Positions 36,286-44,466 of a stretch of DNA of 64,000 nt are shown here, one piece after another. A program made the translations under genes and the position numbers. The stretch is taken from assembly GCF_030499575.1 (NCBI RefSeq), contig NZ_JASTLC010000001.1, positions 3,496,001-3,560,000 of the forward strand. The letters run 5' to 3'. The notes beneath the pieces are model-generated. The model made no database searches. It had not been told where the DNA came from and saw only the letters and a program-made list of their open reading frames with translations. The DNA comes from Streptomyces sp. DG2A-72. GTDB lineage: Bacteria; Actinomycetota; Actinomycetes; Streptomycetales; Streptomycetaceae. Each line of letters starts with the position of its first letter. Within the stretch, counting starts at the first letter, position 1.

Positions 36286-36885
36286 ATGAGTGCCGATCTT
36301 GGTCCGCTGACCATCACACGCCGTAGCAGCCGTGAACCGATACGGGCGGGCGGCGAAACGGTAGGCAGACTCGGCGACTTCTGGAGCTGGGCATGCTCCG
36401 ACCTGGCCAACAACACCATGAGGGGCGTCTTGGCCGAGTATCTCGTGGCAACGGCGCTGAACGCCGCGGCCGGCACTCGCACCGAATGGGACACCGTCGA
36501 CATCCGCACGCCCGAGAAGTGGCGCGTCGAGGTGAAATCGGCCGCCTACCTGCAGTCGTGGGCACAGCCCCGGCTGTCGGAGATCGCGTTCTCCATCGCG
36601 CCGGCCTCCGGCTGGGACGCCCAGACCGGCACCACCTCGGCCGAAGTACTGCGCCGCTCGGACGTGTACGTCTTCTGCCTGCTGCACCACCAGGACAAGC
36701 AGACCCTCGCCCCCCTGGACCTTGACCAGTGGAGCTTCTACGTCCTGCCCACGCAGGTCCTGGACGAGCGCTGCCCGACCCAGAAGTCCATCAGGCTGTC
36801 CAGCCTAGAGCGCCTGAACCCGTTGAAGACCGATTTCGCCGGCTTGCCGAAAGCAGTCGCCGCGTGCGCCGAGGGCATGCGATAG
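36286..36885 (+). CDS. Hypothetical protein with PD-(D/E)XK nuclease-like core
   Basis: 199 residues from ATG 36286, with GGAGG upstream. The central sequence has AEYLVATAL, then WDTVDI, then WRVEVKSAAYLQSW, which fits the E...D...ExK order of the restriction-endonuclease-like fold. The rest (LLHHQDKQTLAPLDLDQWSFYVLP) is typical of uncharacterised actinobacterial proteins. A DNA-processing role is possible but unproven. Its upstream region is duplicated before the next gene. Confidence 0.55.
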   Translation: MSADLGPLTITRRSSREPIRAGGETVGRLGDFWSWACSDLANNTMRGVLAEYLVATALNAAAGTRTEWDTVDIRTPEKWRVEVKSAAYLQSWAQPRLSEIAFSIAPASGWDAQTGTTSAEVLRRSDVYVFCLLHHQDKQTLAPLDLDQWSFYVLPTQVLDERCPTQKSIRLSSLERLNPLKTDFAGLPKAVAACAEGMR

Positions 36886-37014
36886 CCCGACGGCAGAGAT
36901 CTCAACCCGTCCGGTGGGCCTACAACTCGCATCCTGCGCACATGGGTTCAACCTCCGCCATCACTGACTGGAGGCCATCTTCAAGCAGGACTGCGCGACA
37001 CCTACCTTGCCTGC

Positions 37015-37596
37015 ATGCAATGGATAACCCTGCTCAGCGCAGTTGTTGGCGCAGGCATCGCTACCTCGTCCGCAGCCCTGCTTGATCGAGTCCGGTGGCG
37101 ACGAGATCGACACGACCATCTCATCGGTGTCCGCCGTGCACTGTACGGCGACTACCTCGAATGCCTCTCGCAGGCCCGCAACACCTTCCGCAGCCTCGCA
37201 CGCGACCTGGAAGCACCGGCCTCCGAACGGCAGCGAATCGCCCGGGACAGCTTCAGCCCCTGCTACGGCATGCGATACCAAATATCGATCACCGCCTCAG
37301 AAGCGGCCTTCGAAGCATCAGAGGTCGCCTTCAGACGCCTTCGCGATCTCCGCGACCTGGTGGCAGCTCCTTACATAAGCAACGCTACCCGGAGGGTAGG
37401 TCAATGCCGCTTCACTCGGTCTCGGTCGCTGGCGTGGTTGTGCGCGATGACGGCCGCGTGCTCGCGATCCGCCGCGCGGACAACGGCACGTGGGAGCCCT
37501 CTGGGGGAGTCCTCGAACTGGACGAACGCCCCGAGGACGGCGCCGTGCGGGAAGTGCTGGAAGAGACGGGCATCCGTGTCTCAGTCGAGCGCCTGA
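37015..37596 (+). CDS. Hypothetical membrane-anchored protein, probably truncated or frameshifted
   Basis: It starts at ATG 37015. The N-terminal 22 residues (WITLLSAVVGAGIATSSAAL) form a membrane helix, followed by basic residues and RRALYGDYLECLSQARNTF, characteristic of a widespread Streptomyces hypothetical family. After about residue 128 (LVAAPYISNATRR) the open frame runs out of phase through the NUDIX gene and is unlikely to be natural. The genuine gene probably ends or is broken near 37400. Its promoter region resembles that of the previous gene. Confidence 0.5.
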   Translation: MQWITLLSAVVGAGIATSSAALLDRVRWRRDRHDHLIGVRRALYGDYLECLSQARNTFRSLARDLEAPASERQRIARDSFSPCYGMRYQISITASEAAFEASEVAFRRLRDLRDLVAAPYISNATRRVGQCRFTRSRSLAWLCAMTAACSRSAARTTARGSPLGESSNWTNAPRTAPCGKCWKRRASVSQSSA

Positions 37597-37832
37597 CCGG
37601 CGTCTACAAAAACATGAGCCAGGGCATCGTGGCTCTCGTCTTTCGATGCCGCCCGGTCGACGGTGTGGAGCGCACGTCGAGCGAGTCGACGGCCGTGGAG
37701 TGGCTGACTCCCGATGAAGTCGAGAAGTCGATGGGTGAGGTCTACGCCGTACGCGTGCTGGATGCCCTGGGCTCCACGGTCGCGCCCCACGTGCGCGCCC
37801 ATGATGGGCGCCACCTCCTGGAATCCGCCTGA
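37404..37832 (+). CDS. NUDIX hydrolase
   Basis: 142 residues from ATG 37404, preceded by GGAGGG. The NUDIX box is complete: GGVLELDERPEDGAVREVLEETGI in continuous frame, matching GX5EX7REUXEEXGU with metal-binding glutamates. VSVAGVVVRDDGRVLAIRR is the usual first strand. It hydrolyses a nucleoside diphosphate linked to another group; the substrate cannot be told from sequence. It may serve as nucleotide clean-up near the nucleotide-related cluster. Confidence 0.9.
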   Translation: MPLHSVSVAGVVVRDDGRVLAIRRADNGTWEPSGGVLELDERPEDGAVREVLEETGIRVSVERLTGVYKNMSQGIVALVFRCRPVDGVERTSSESTAVEWLTPDEVEKSMGEVYAVRVLDALGSTVAPHVRAHDGRHLLESA

Positions 37833-37949
37833 GCCGTTTGCAGGGCGTACGCCAACAGCACCGCAGACCTGCAGCCGGGCGCGGACGGTCCGCTCACAAC
37901 TTGATTAAGACACCGTTTCTTTTGGTGCCGTTGGGTCGTTGAGCTGTTC

Positions 37950-38757
37950 GTGGCAGACCTGGTTGAGCGGCTGGTTCCGGACGAGTTGTGGGTGCTGTTC
38001 CGGCGGGTGGTGCCGCCCACGGTGACCAAGCGTCCGCAGGGCGGCGGCCGACGTCGGGCGGGTGACCGCGAGACGCTGGCCGCGATCATCTTCGTAGCCA
38101 CTTCCGGCTGCACCTGGCGGCAGCTACCGCCGGTCTTCGGTCCTGCATGGCCCACCGTCTACCGGCGCTTTGCCCACTGGAGCCGGACCGCGTCTGGGCA
38201 AAGCTCCACCGCGTCCTCCTCGACGAGCTTGGCGCAAGAGGTCATCTGGACTGGTCTCGGTGCGCGATCGACTCCGTCAGCGTGAGGGCGGCAAAAGGGG
38301 GTCACTGACCGGACCGAATCCGACCGACCGCGGCAAGAGCGGATCGAAAATCCACCTGATCACGGACCGCAACGGCCTGCCCCTGGCGCTGGGTATCTCC
38401 GCCGCCAACACCCACGACAGCCTCGGACTCCAGCCGCTCGTGCGTGGCATCCCGCCCGTCCGCTCCCGGCGCGGACCACGCCGACGACGGCCGGCCAAGC
38501 TGCATGCCGACAAGGGTTACGACTACGACCACCTGCGGAAATGGCTCCGCCAGCGTGGCATCCGCCACCGCATCGCCCGCAAGGGCATCGATTCCTCCCA
38601 GAGGCTCGGTCGGCACCGCTGGGTGGTCGAGCGCACGGTGTCCTGGCTGGCCGGGTGCCGTCGCCTGCACCGCCGCTACGAGCGCAAGGCCGAGCACTTC
38701 CTTGCCTTCGTCGCTGTAGCCGCAGCCCTCATCAGCTACCGCAGACTCACCACGTGA
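37950..38757 (+). pseudogene. IS5-family transposase, two frameshifts
   Basis: The transposase starts at GTG 37950. It matches the actinobacterial IS5 type: GCTWRQLPPVFGPAWPTVYRRF, then VWAKLHRVLLDELGARGHLDW and DSVSVRAAKGG, then SLTGPNPTDRGKSGSKIHLI, LHADKGYD and WVVERTVSWL. The parts lie in three frames, joined by two shifts. One is at about 38184-38190 (CGGAC where CGGGAC is expected), the other at about 38294-38300 (five G where six are expected, in AAAAGGGGG). Each equals one missing base. The second site, A-rich then G-rich, could also allow programmed slippage, so activity cannot be excluded. DDE residues appear to be retained in the fragments. Confidence 0.85.
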
Positions 38758-38767
38758 CCCCCATCTG

Positions 38768-39160
38768 TCAGACGCTCGGGCCGGTGCGTACAAACAGACA
38801 GAACGGGTGGCCCGCCGGGTCGCACAGGACGCGTACATCGGATTGAGGTTGGAAATCCGCCACGGTCGCTCCCAGGGCAACAGCATGATCGACGGCTGAT
38901 GACAGATCGTTCACCTCGATGTCCAGATGCATCATCATCTGCTGCTCGGACCGGTTGGAAGGCCACTGCGGACGTGTGAAGAGCGGCTCTGTCTGGAAGG
39001 ACAGCCCGGCACTGCCGTCGGGCGGTGCGATCTCAACCCAGCCCGGTTCTTCCTTCTGCATCGGCCAGCCAAGCAGGCCTTGGTAGAACTGCGCCAGCTC
39101 GTGGGCGTTCGGTGCATCAAGAGTGGTCGCAGCCAACGTGAAACAGGGTTGGGGCTTCAT
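38768..39160 (-). CDS. VOC-family (glyoxalase-like) protein, IS passenger
   Basis: 130 residues from ATG 39160. It has the VOC fold pattern: LAATTLDAPNAHELAQFYQGLLGW, WVEIAPPDGSAGLSFQ, MMMHLDIEVNDLSSAVDHAVALGA and VLCDPAGHPFCLF. The histidine in MHLDIEV and the glutamate segment are possible metal ligands. Members act as dioxygenases, glyoxalases or drug-binding resistance proteins; the specific role is unknown. It is fully contained between the inverted repeats of the insertion sequence, antisense to the transposase. Confidence 0.85.
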   Translation of the reverse strand: MKPQPCFTLAATTLDAPNAHELAQFYQGLLGWPMQKEEPGWVEIAPPDGSAGLSFQTEPLFTRPQWPSNRSEQQMMMHLDIEVNDLSSAVDHAVALGATVADFQPQSDVRVLCDPAGHPFCLFVRTGPSV

Positions 39161-39486
39161 ACAGTGCCGCTGCCCGGGTTCGCTGCTGAAAGGCCAGCTG
39201 TCCATCTTTCGGCCGCTGCCGGAGCTTCGCGATGCCCCTGCCCACGACACCTCACTCCGTCCCACCCGCACCAAAAGAAACGACGTCTAAGCGCCCATAG
39301 GCCAGACACGGCCTACGCGGTGGCGGAACACACGGCTGTTCGGAACGCACTGAGCCGCGCGCACAGCTCCCCGGCAGAGAAGCGGTCGCAGCCCTCCTCC
39401 GCCGGCGCACAGCAGGTCAATCACCCGCTCGGCCAACGGTCGCCGTCCCAAGTGCCCTGCTACTCCGCCCCGAGCGCCATCCAGCG

Positions 39487-39732
39487 TCAATCATCCTGGC
39501 TATCGTCCCGGCGCACGATCCTCACCGTACCGAGAGGCCAGGCAATACCAGGTTCCCTGCGCCGACTTCGAGTACGGGGCCATCCTCGCTTTAGCGTGAG
39601 AGTCAACAAGCAAACCAACACAGCACCCAAGAAGACCAGGTAGCCAATCCATGTCCCCTGCTCGCCGCGAGAAGCGAGAGCACTGAACGGCTTCAAGGGA
39701 ATTCCTGGCGCCGCTGCTCCCGTCGGACGCAC
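39487..39732 (-). CDS. Possible small single-span membrane protein
   Basis: An 81-residue frame with one good hydrophobic helix (WIGYLVFLGAVLVCLLTLTL) followed by basic residues, obeying the positive-inside rule. No Shine-Dalgarno site is obvious and no family is recognised. It partly overlaps the start of the gene on the opposite strand, so it could be spurious. Confidence 0.3.
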   Translation of the reverse strand: MRPTGAAAPGIPLKPFSALASRGEQGTWIGYLVFLGAVLVCLLTLTLKRGWPRTRSRRREPGIAWPLGTVRIVRRDDSQDD

Positions 39733-39977
39733 GGGACAAGATCGTCCAGTCCCTCCGGCGCGCTCTCAACACCTTCGCCGACACACCGCGCGAGGCACTG
39801 GAAGAGGCCGAGAGCGCCTACGACGAAGCCACCGCCCAGCTCGTGAACGCCCTCGCGGAACGGCGGCGTCTCCTTCGCGCCGGCTGGCAGGACCGGGACC
39901 CGGAGGCACAGTCCGACGGACTGCGGCTCGCGCTGAGGCAGTATCGGGAGATCACCCAGCGACTGCTCCACATCTAG
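39705..39977 (+). CDS. Hypothetical protein, CTG-started or 5'-truncated
   Basis: The frame from 39705 encodes about 90 residues: LAPLLPSDARDKIVQSLRRAL, then LEEAESAYDEATAQLVNALAERRRLLRAGWQD and LRLALRQYREITQRLLHI. It is helical, charged and coding-like in codon use. The in-frame stop before it leaves no ATG, GTG or TTG; CTG 39705 follows AAGGGA by 4 bp and could initiate. Alternatively the true 5' end was lost during rearrangement beside the insertion sequence. The function is unknown. Confidence 0.5.
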   Translation: MAPLLPSDARDKIVQSLRRALNTFADTPREALEEAESAYDEATAQLVNALAERRRLLRAGWQDRDPEAQSDGLRLALRQYREITQRLLHI

Positions 39978-40123
39978 CGGCCACTGCTCCGCGCCGCGGC
40001 GTTGCGCGGAGTAGTGTGGACAGTACCGAGGGCATTTCGCACACCGGCTTTCACGCCGGGTCGTTCTCGGCGAAAGATGAAACCCGGGCCGCCGCAGAGA
40101 CGGCCCGGAGACGGGTCCGCATC

Positions 40124-40720
40124 ATGTCGGCGACCTTGCTTCCACCCCTGCCGCACCCCGAGCCCGTCGCAGCCCCGGCCGCGCGTCTCGCCCTGAAGAC
40201 CGACGGCACCTCCCGTGGACTCCTGGACGGTGCCTGGTGGCCCCGCTCCCGGGATCTGCTGAGCGAACTGCCGGAACTGACCGACGTGTTGGATCCCTTG
40301 TGGGGCCGCATCACCCGCATCGCCGTCAACCCGGAGCACTGGCCGGTCGTCCCCCGCCAGGTTCCCGTGGACGGCCACATCGTCAAGGTCGGCTGGTTCA
40401 CCCCGGAAATCGACCCGCACAAGCTGCTGCTGCTCTCCTACGGCACCGGGCGCTGGGACCTGCTGGTCATACCGCCGGAGACCGGCGCGGAGTCGGCGGC
40501 CCGGTTGATGGCTGCCGCGTCCGCCTACGACGGCCCGCCGCTGACCGCGAGCGCTCTCATCGCCGCGGACGAGGCCCGGCACGGTGTCTCCGCGACGTAC
40601 GGGCCACTGGAATCGGACGAGGCGTGGGAGTACGAGGGCGGCGCCTCCGCGGTGTCCGCGGCCGTTCCGGAACAGACCGGTCCGGCCGGTCGAGCCAATC
40701 GCCTGATCATCGGTACGTGA
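40124..40720 (+). CDS. DUF5994-family protein
   Basis: 198 residues from ATG 40124; an upstream ATG at 40016 would add 36 poorly conserved residues. The core RLALKTDGTSRGLLDGAWWPRSRDLLSELPEL (in parts), DPLWGRITRIAVNPEHWPVVP and LLLLSYGTGRWDLLVIPP is the signature of this Streptomyces family, of unknown biochemical role. Members cluster with STAS and GAF-ANTAR regulators, as here. Confidence 0.8.
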   Translation: MSATLLPPLPHPEPVAAPAARLALKTDGTSRGLLDGAWWPRSRDLLSELPELTDVLDPLWGRITRIAVNPEHWPVVPRQVPVDGHIVKVGWFTPEIDPHKLLLLSYGTGRWDLLVIPPETGAESAARLMAAASAYDGPPLTASALIAADEARHGVSATYGPLESDEAWEYEGGASAVSAAVPEQTGPAGRANRLIIGT

Positions 40721-40730
40721 GGTGGCCGCC

Positions 40731-41000
40731 ATGAACGCCTTCCTGACAGTCGCCGCTTTCGTGGTTCTCGTCGCAGTGGCGGCATACGTGATCCACCGGC
40801 TCAACATCCAGCACGCCGACAGAATCGCCGTGCACCGGTACAGCGCCCCCCTGCCCGGCCGCCGCGGCCGGGGCACCCCGCAGCCCTCGGTGGGTCCGGA
40901 CCGGTCCGAGTCGCCGACCGCCGGTGAGCGGCGGGACCAGCGCGATGGGGGTCGCGGCCGCTTTCCGCCGCGCCGGCGCCGTACGACTCACCACAGGTGA
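40731..41000 (+). CDS. Small membrane protein
   Basis: 89 residues from ATG 40731, 10 bp after the DUF5994 stop. One transmembrane helix (FLTVAAFVVLVAVAAYVIHRL) at the N-terminus, then a basic disordered tail. Probably co-transcribed with the DUF5994 gene. No function can be assigned. Confidence 0.55.
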   Translation: MNAFLTVAAFVVLVAVAAYVIHRLNIQHADRIAVHRYSAPLPGRRGRGTPQPSVGPDRSESPTAGERRDQRDGGRGRFPPRRRRTTHHR

Positions 41001-41052
41001 CCAGGCGGTTTCCGTCACCGGGCCATTGACTGTGCGAGGAGCGGCCGGGTCC

Positions 41053-41165
41053 CATGAACCGAGGCGTCACGACTCTTCCGCAGCTGAACATCTACCGGCA
41101 CGACCGGGGCAGACCGCACGGCTCCTCACGGACAGCGGCTCCGATCTTCTGCTCCTGTGAGGGCT
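41053..41165 (+). pseudogene. Remnant of a STAS-domain gene start
   Basis: GAACCGAGGCGTCA (41053-41066) is identical to the bases just before the real STAS gene at 42997-43010. The following codons align with it (PQLNIYRHDRG against SQLTVHRHDQR). The start codon is changed from ATG to ACG here, and the frame soon collapses. The remaining sequence to 41453 holds no convincing gene. Confidence 0.5.
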
Positions 41166-41453
41166 CCGGGAGAGAAGTGGTGCACAACGGGACCCAGAGC
41201 CATCCGTTCCGACCGGGTGTGACATGCCGCCTCTGGCGTAATGGGCTGTTCGGCGTGGCCCGCCGCGTCACTCTGTGCCGGTTGATCGCGGTCGTGTCAG
41301 GAGCCTGTGTGTGCAGATCACGTGAGCGGGTCGAGCGCATCCGCTGTGACCGCAGGAAGGACCGCGCGTGTCGGCGGGCGCTGGACTCGCGGTACGGGGT
41401 GAGCATGGACACGGCGGCCGAAGCTTCGACGACGCCGGTGCGGGAGTGCGGTT

Positions 41454-42695
41454 GTGGCGGAAGGTGAGCGCCGACCCGACGAGGGCGTGCTGGACCGGTC
41501 GGAAGGGTTCGGTGAGCGGCTGCTGGGGGTGCTGCTGGACCGGGCACACGAGATGCCGCCGCAGCTGATCGCCCCGCTGATCGCGGAAGAGGTGGCCAGG
41601 GTCGGGGGCCGCGACGTCTCGATCCTGCTGCAGGACTACGGCCAGCTGGTGTTGGTGCCGTTGCCGGGTCGGCGGCTGATGGTCGGCGAGCCCGAGCCGA
41701 TCGGTGACTCTCCTGCCGGCACAGCCTTTCTGCATGCGACCGCTGTCGAGGTGCCGCAGTCCGACGGCGTCCGGATGTACCTGCCGTTGCTGGACGGCAG
41801 CGACCAGGTGGGCGTGATGGCCCTCACCCTGGACACCGTCGATGACGACGACCGGCGGCTGCTGCGCAGGCTCGCCGGCCTGGTCGCCGACATGCTGGTC
41901 ACCAAGCACAGCTATACCGATCAGTTCTTCTTCGCCCGGCGCCGCGAACCGATGAGCGTGGCCGCGGAGATCCAGTGGTCCCTGCTGCCGCCGCTGGCGA
42001 TGTCCGTCCCACAGGTTGCGGTGGCCGGAATCCTGGAGCCCGCCTACGACGTCGCAGGCGACAGCTTCGACTACGCCCTCAACGAGGACATCCTGCACGT
42101 GGCCATGGTCGATGCGATGGGCCACGGCCTGGACGCCGCCACGATGGCGACCGTCGCCGTCGGGGCCTACCGGCACGCCAGGCGTGCCGGCATCGGCCTG
42201 TCCGAGATCTACACGTTCATGGACCGGGCCATCGCCGAGCAGTTCGGGCCCGACCACTTCGTCACCGCACAGATGATGCGTCTGAACATCACGACGGGCC
42301 ACCTGCAGTGGGTCAACGCGGGCCACCCCGCACCGCTGCTGATCCGTGACCACAAGGTCGTCCGGCAACTGGTCGGCCCGACCACCTTGCCCGTCGGCTT
42401 CGGCGGTGAAGAGCCCCGGATCAGCCGGCAGAGGCTCCAACGCGGCGACCGAGTGCTGTGCTTCACCGACGGCCTGATCGAGGAGCACGAAGCCGGCGAA
42501 GAACAATTCGGCGAAGAACAACTCATCCACTGGGTCAACCACATCGAACACACAGAGAAGGGAGTACGAGCGGTGGTGCGCGCACTCTCCCACGCCCTGA
42601 AGCAGCAACGGGGCGGCCGCACCACCGACGACGCGACCCTCTTCCTGATCGAATGGCGAGGGGGCGCCGCCGACCACCTCGTGCTCCTGGAGTGA
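41454..42695 (+). CDS. SpoIIE-type PP2C protein phosphatase with GAF-like sensor
   Basis: 413 residues from GTG 41454. The N-terminal 155 residues form a GAF-like region (LLGVLLDRAHEMPPQL, DVSILLQDYGQLVLVPLPG, GVMALTLDTVDDDDRRLL). Residues of about 165-405 are the SpoIIE phosphatase: EIQWSLLPP, AYDVAGDSFDYAL, VDAMGHGLDAA, FVTAQMMRLN, VNAGHPAPLLIRDH, LCFTDGLIEEH and DDATLFLIEW, with the metal-binding aspartates. It should dephosphorylate a STAS anti-sigma antagonist; a STAS gene lies 315 bp downstream. This is the phosphatase arm of a partner-switching stress pathway. Confidence 0.92.
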   Translation: MAEGERRPDEGVLDRSEGFGERLLGVLLDRAHEMPPQLIAPLIAEEVARVGGRDVSILLQDYGQLVLVPLPGRRLMVGEPEPIGDSPAGTAFLHATAVEVPQSDGVRMYLPLLDGSDQVGVMALTLDTVDDDDRRLLRRLAGLVADMLVTKHSYTDQFFFARRREPMSVAAEIQWSLLPPLAMSVPQVAVAGILEPAYDVAGDSFDYALNEDILHVAMVDAMGHGLDAATMATVAVGAYRHARRAGIGLSEIYTFMDRAIAEQFGPDHFVTAQMMRLNITTGHLQWVNAGHPAPLLIRDHKVVRQLVGPTTLPVGFGGEEPRISRQRLQRGDRVLCFTDGLIEEHEAGEEQFGEEQLIHWVNHIEHTEKGVRAVVRALSHALKQQRGGRTTDDATLFLIEWRGGAADHLVLLE

Positions 42696-43009
42696 GCCGA
42701 CAACCGCACGACCGGCTCCGTCATGCGAGCCACCGCGTGTTCTGCACCATCCATACCGTGGGATTGGGCTGCTTCGGACCGTACGTCACACGATGCGAGG
42801 ACTACTCTGCTGCGGGGTGCGGACTCTTCGTCTGTCACCCGGCGCTTCCCTGGAGGGAACTGGGTGGGTTCTCTGTCCTGCTGCGCAGGCTGTCGGACCG
42901 GCCGCCGCTCTGCCTCCGCCGAAAGTACGACCCTGCCGGGAGCGCGCCCAGGGTGCCGGAACTCCGGCTCACCGTGCCGCCGCCGGATGCTCTTCCGAAC
43001 CGAGGCGTC

Positions 43010-43468
43010 ATGCCCCTCTCACAGCTCACCGTCCACCGCCATGACCAGAGGAAACAGGCGCTGATCACCCTGTCCGGTGAGATCGACCTCGAATCCGCGC
43101 CGTTGGTGCGCGAGTCCCTGGAGCGGTGCCTGCGGGACGGTATCCGCACCATCGACGTCGACCTCACCCCCGTCACCTTCTGCGACTGCAGCGGACTCAA
43201 CGCATTCCTCCACGCTGCGCAGCAGACCACCGTGGCCGGCGGAACCCTGCGACTGCACCATCCGCCGACGACACTGGCTCGGATTCTCGACCTCGTCGGC
43301 TGCGGGTTCCTGTTCCTCGGCCTTCCGTTCGGCCACCTGCCACCTCCTCTCGGCGACACCCCGGGCGGGGCGGGGACAGTCACGGAAGCCGGGGGACGGC
43401 GAGCCGTCCGCCGTGGCTCCGGCGCGGTTGCGTCGGCTGAGCCGTTGGCTGGTGGAGGGCCTGCGTGA
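43010..43468 (+). CDS. STAS-domain anti-sigma factor antagonist
   Basis: 152 residues from ATG 43010. Residues 4-105 carry the STAS fold (ALITLSGEIDLESAPLV, IDVDLTPVTFCDCSGLNAFL) with the phosphorylatable serine in DCSGLNAF. The last 45 residues are a proline/glycine-rich tail. It binds an anti-sigma kinase when dephosphorylated. The SpoIIE phosphatase upstream is a likely partner. Its stop overlaps the following GTG. Confidence 0.9.
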   Translation: MPLSQLTVHRHDQRKQALITLSGEIDLESAPLVRESLERCLRDGIRTIDVDLTPVTFCDCSGLNAFLHAAQQTTVAGGTLRLHHPPTTLARILDLVGCGFLFLGLPFGHLPPPLGDTPGGAGTVTEAGGRRAVRRGSGAVASAEPLAGGGPA

Positions 43469-43716
43469 GGATCTGGTGGCTCTGTATGTGGCTGACCGAC
43501 CATCAGGCATCGCTCGGCGCCACCCTGGTGGACCGGGCCGATCGCCCGACCCTCGCCGCGCTCCACTCCTGGGGGTGGCTGGACATCGGAGAGCTTCGCA
43601 GGCCGACGGGCGCCACCACGTTCCGCGCGCTGGTACTTCCCTTCGGGGAACGCACCACGGCGAGGCTGGAGGGCCTTGTCACGATGCCCGGAGACGGTGG
43701 CCCCAGTGGGGCCTGA
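43465..43716 (+). CDS. Short hypothetical protein, possible acetyltransferase remnant
   Basis: 83 residues from GTG 43465, overlapping the STAS stop. The sequence LGATLVDRADRPTLAALHSWGWLDIGELRRPTGATTFRALVLP (in parts) looks like the C-terminal end of a GNAT-like protein whose catalytic front half is missing. It may be a degraded gene that happens to be in frame with a start. Confidence 0.4.
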   Translation: MRIWWLCMWLTDHQASLGATLVDRADRPTLAALHSWGWLDIGELRRPTGATTFRALVLPFGERTTARLEGLVTMPGDGGPSGA

Positions 43717-44388
43717 CAGGCGGTCGACCCGCATTCGGATGCTGGTGGCCGAGCAGACGGTGCGACGAGGTGCCCGGGTGAGTGTGGTGGACGTATGCAC
43801 CGCGGCCGTGGCCGCGCTGCCGGTCGGCGGGGCCGGGCTGTCGGCGATGTCCAAGGCCGCGCCGAGCCATCCGTTGTGCAGCACCGACGACATCAGCGGG
43901 CAACTGGGGGAGCTCCAGCCCACGCTGGAGAGGGGCCCTGCGTGGACGCCTTCGTACGCGGCTCGGCCGTCCTGACTCCCGATCTGCTCTCCACTGAACT
44001 TCAGGATCACTGGACCGTGTTCGCCGATGCGGCCCTGGTAGCCGGAGCCCGCGCGGTGTTCTCGCTCCCTCTGCAGAAGGGAGCGATCAGAGCGGGGGTT
44101 CTGGACCTGTACGCCGACATTCCGACCGTACTGAACACGGAGGAACTGGCCGACGCTATGGCGGACCGCAGCTTCGAAGACCTGGGCGCATACCGAGCGG
44201 AGATCGACCAGGCCGGCGGAATGCTCACTGCTCAGCTCGGAGTCGGCATCGAAGAAGCCTTCGTCCGGCTCCGCGCCTACGCCTTGGCGCAGGGACGCCG
44301 GCTCGCGGACGTGGCCGCCGACGTGGTGGCCCGACGGCTTCGTTTCTCCCCGGACGGGGAGCCGGATCAGGACGAGGAGGAAACCTGA
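43706..44388 (+). pseudogene. GAF-ANTAR regulator, frameshifted
   Basis: The first frame (DRRSTRIRMLVAEQ, VSVVDVCTAAVAALPVGGAGLSAMS, HPLCSTDD) is the GAF domain of a Streptomyces GAF-ANTAR protein. Near 43930 the sequence CTGGAGAGGGGCCC lacks one G compared with the expected LEEGPCVDAF, and the rest (FSLPLQKGAIRAGVLDLY, then the ANTAR segment MLTAQLGVGIEEAFVRLRAYAL and GRRLADVAADVV) follows in another frame to 44388. ANTAR domains bind two-hexaloop RNA antiterminators. Repaired length would be about 228 residues. Start is GTG 43706, overlapping the previous stop; ATG 43739 is an alternative. Confidence 0.75.
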
Positions 44389-44466
44389 CGTGTGGACCCG
44401 GCCGAGGAACGTGCCGTACTTCCCGCCCCTTCGGGCAGGGACTAGTCTCAATCGAGGGTGCCCACG

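Larger units (their letters stand above)
37909..39287. mobile_element. IS5-type insertion sequence carrying a VOC passenger gene
   Basis: Terminal inverted repeats GACACCGTTTCTTTTGGTGC (37909-37928) and its inverse copy at 39268-39287 differ at only two positions and share 15 identical bases. The element is flanked on both sides by TAA (37906-37908 and 39288-39290), a plausible 3-bp target duplication. It is 1,379 bp, about 0.5 kb longer than usual for this family. The extra length is a VOC-family gene on the opposite strand, between the transposase and the right repeat. Confidence 0.85.

Noticed and set aside
41054..41467. A 137-codon plus-strand frame
   Set aside because: Only its first codons resemble a STAS start; the rest is cysteine/arginine-rich with no family pattern and it overlaps the phosphatase start.
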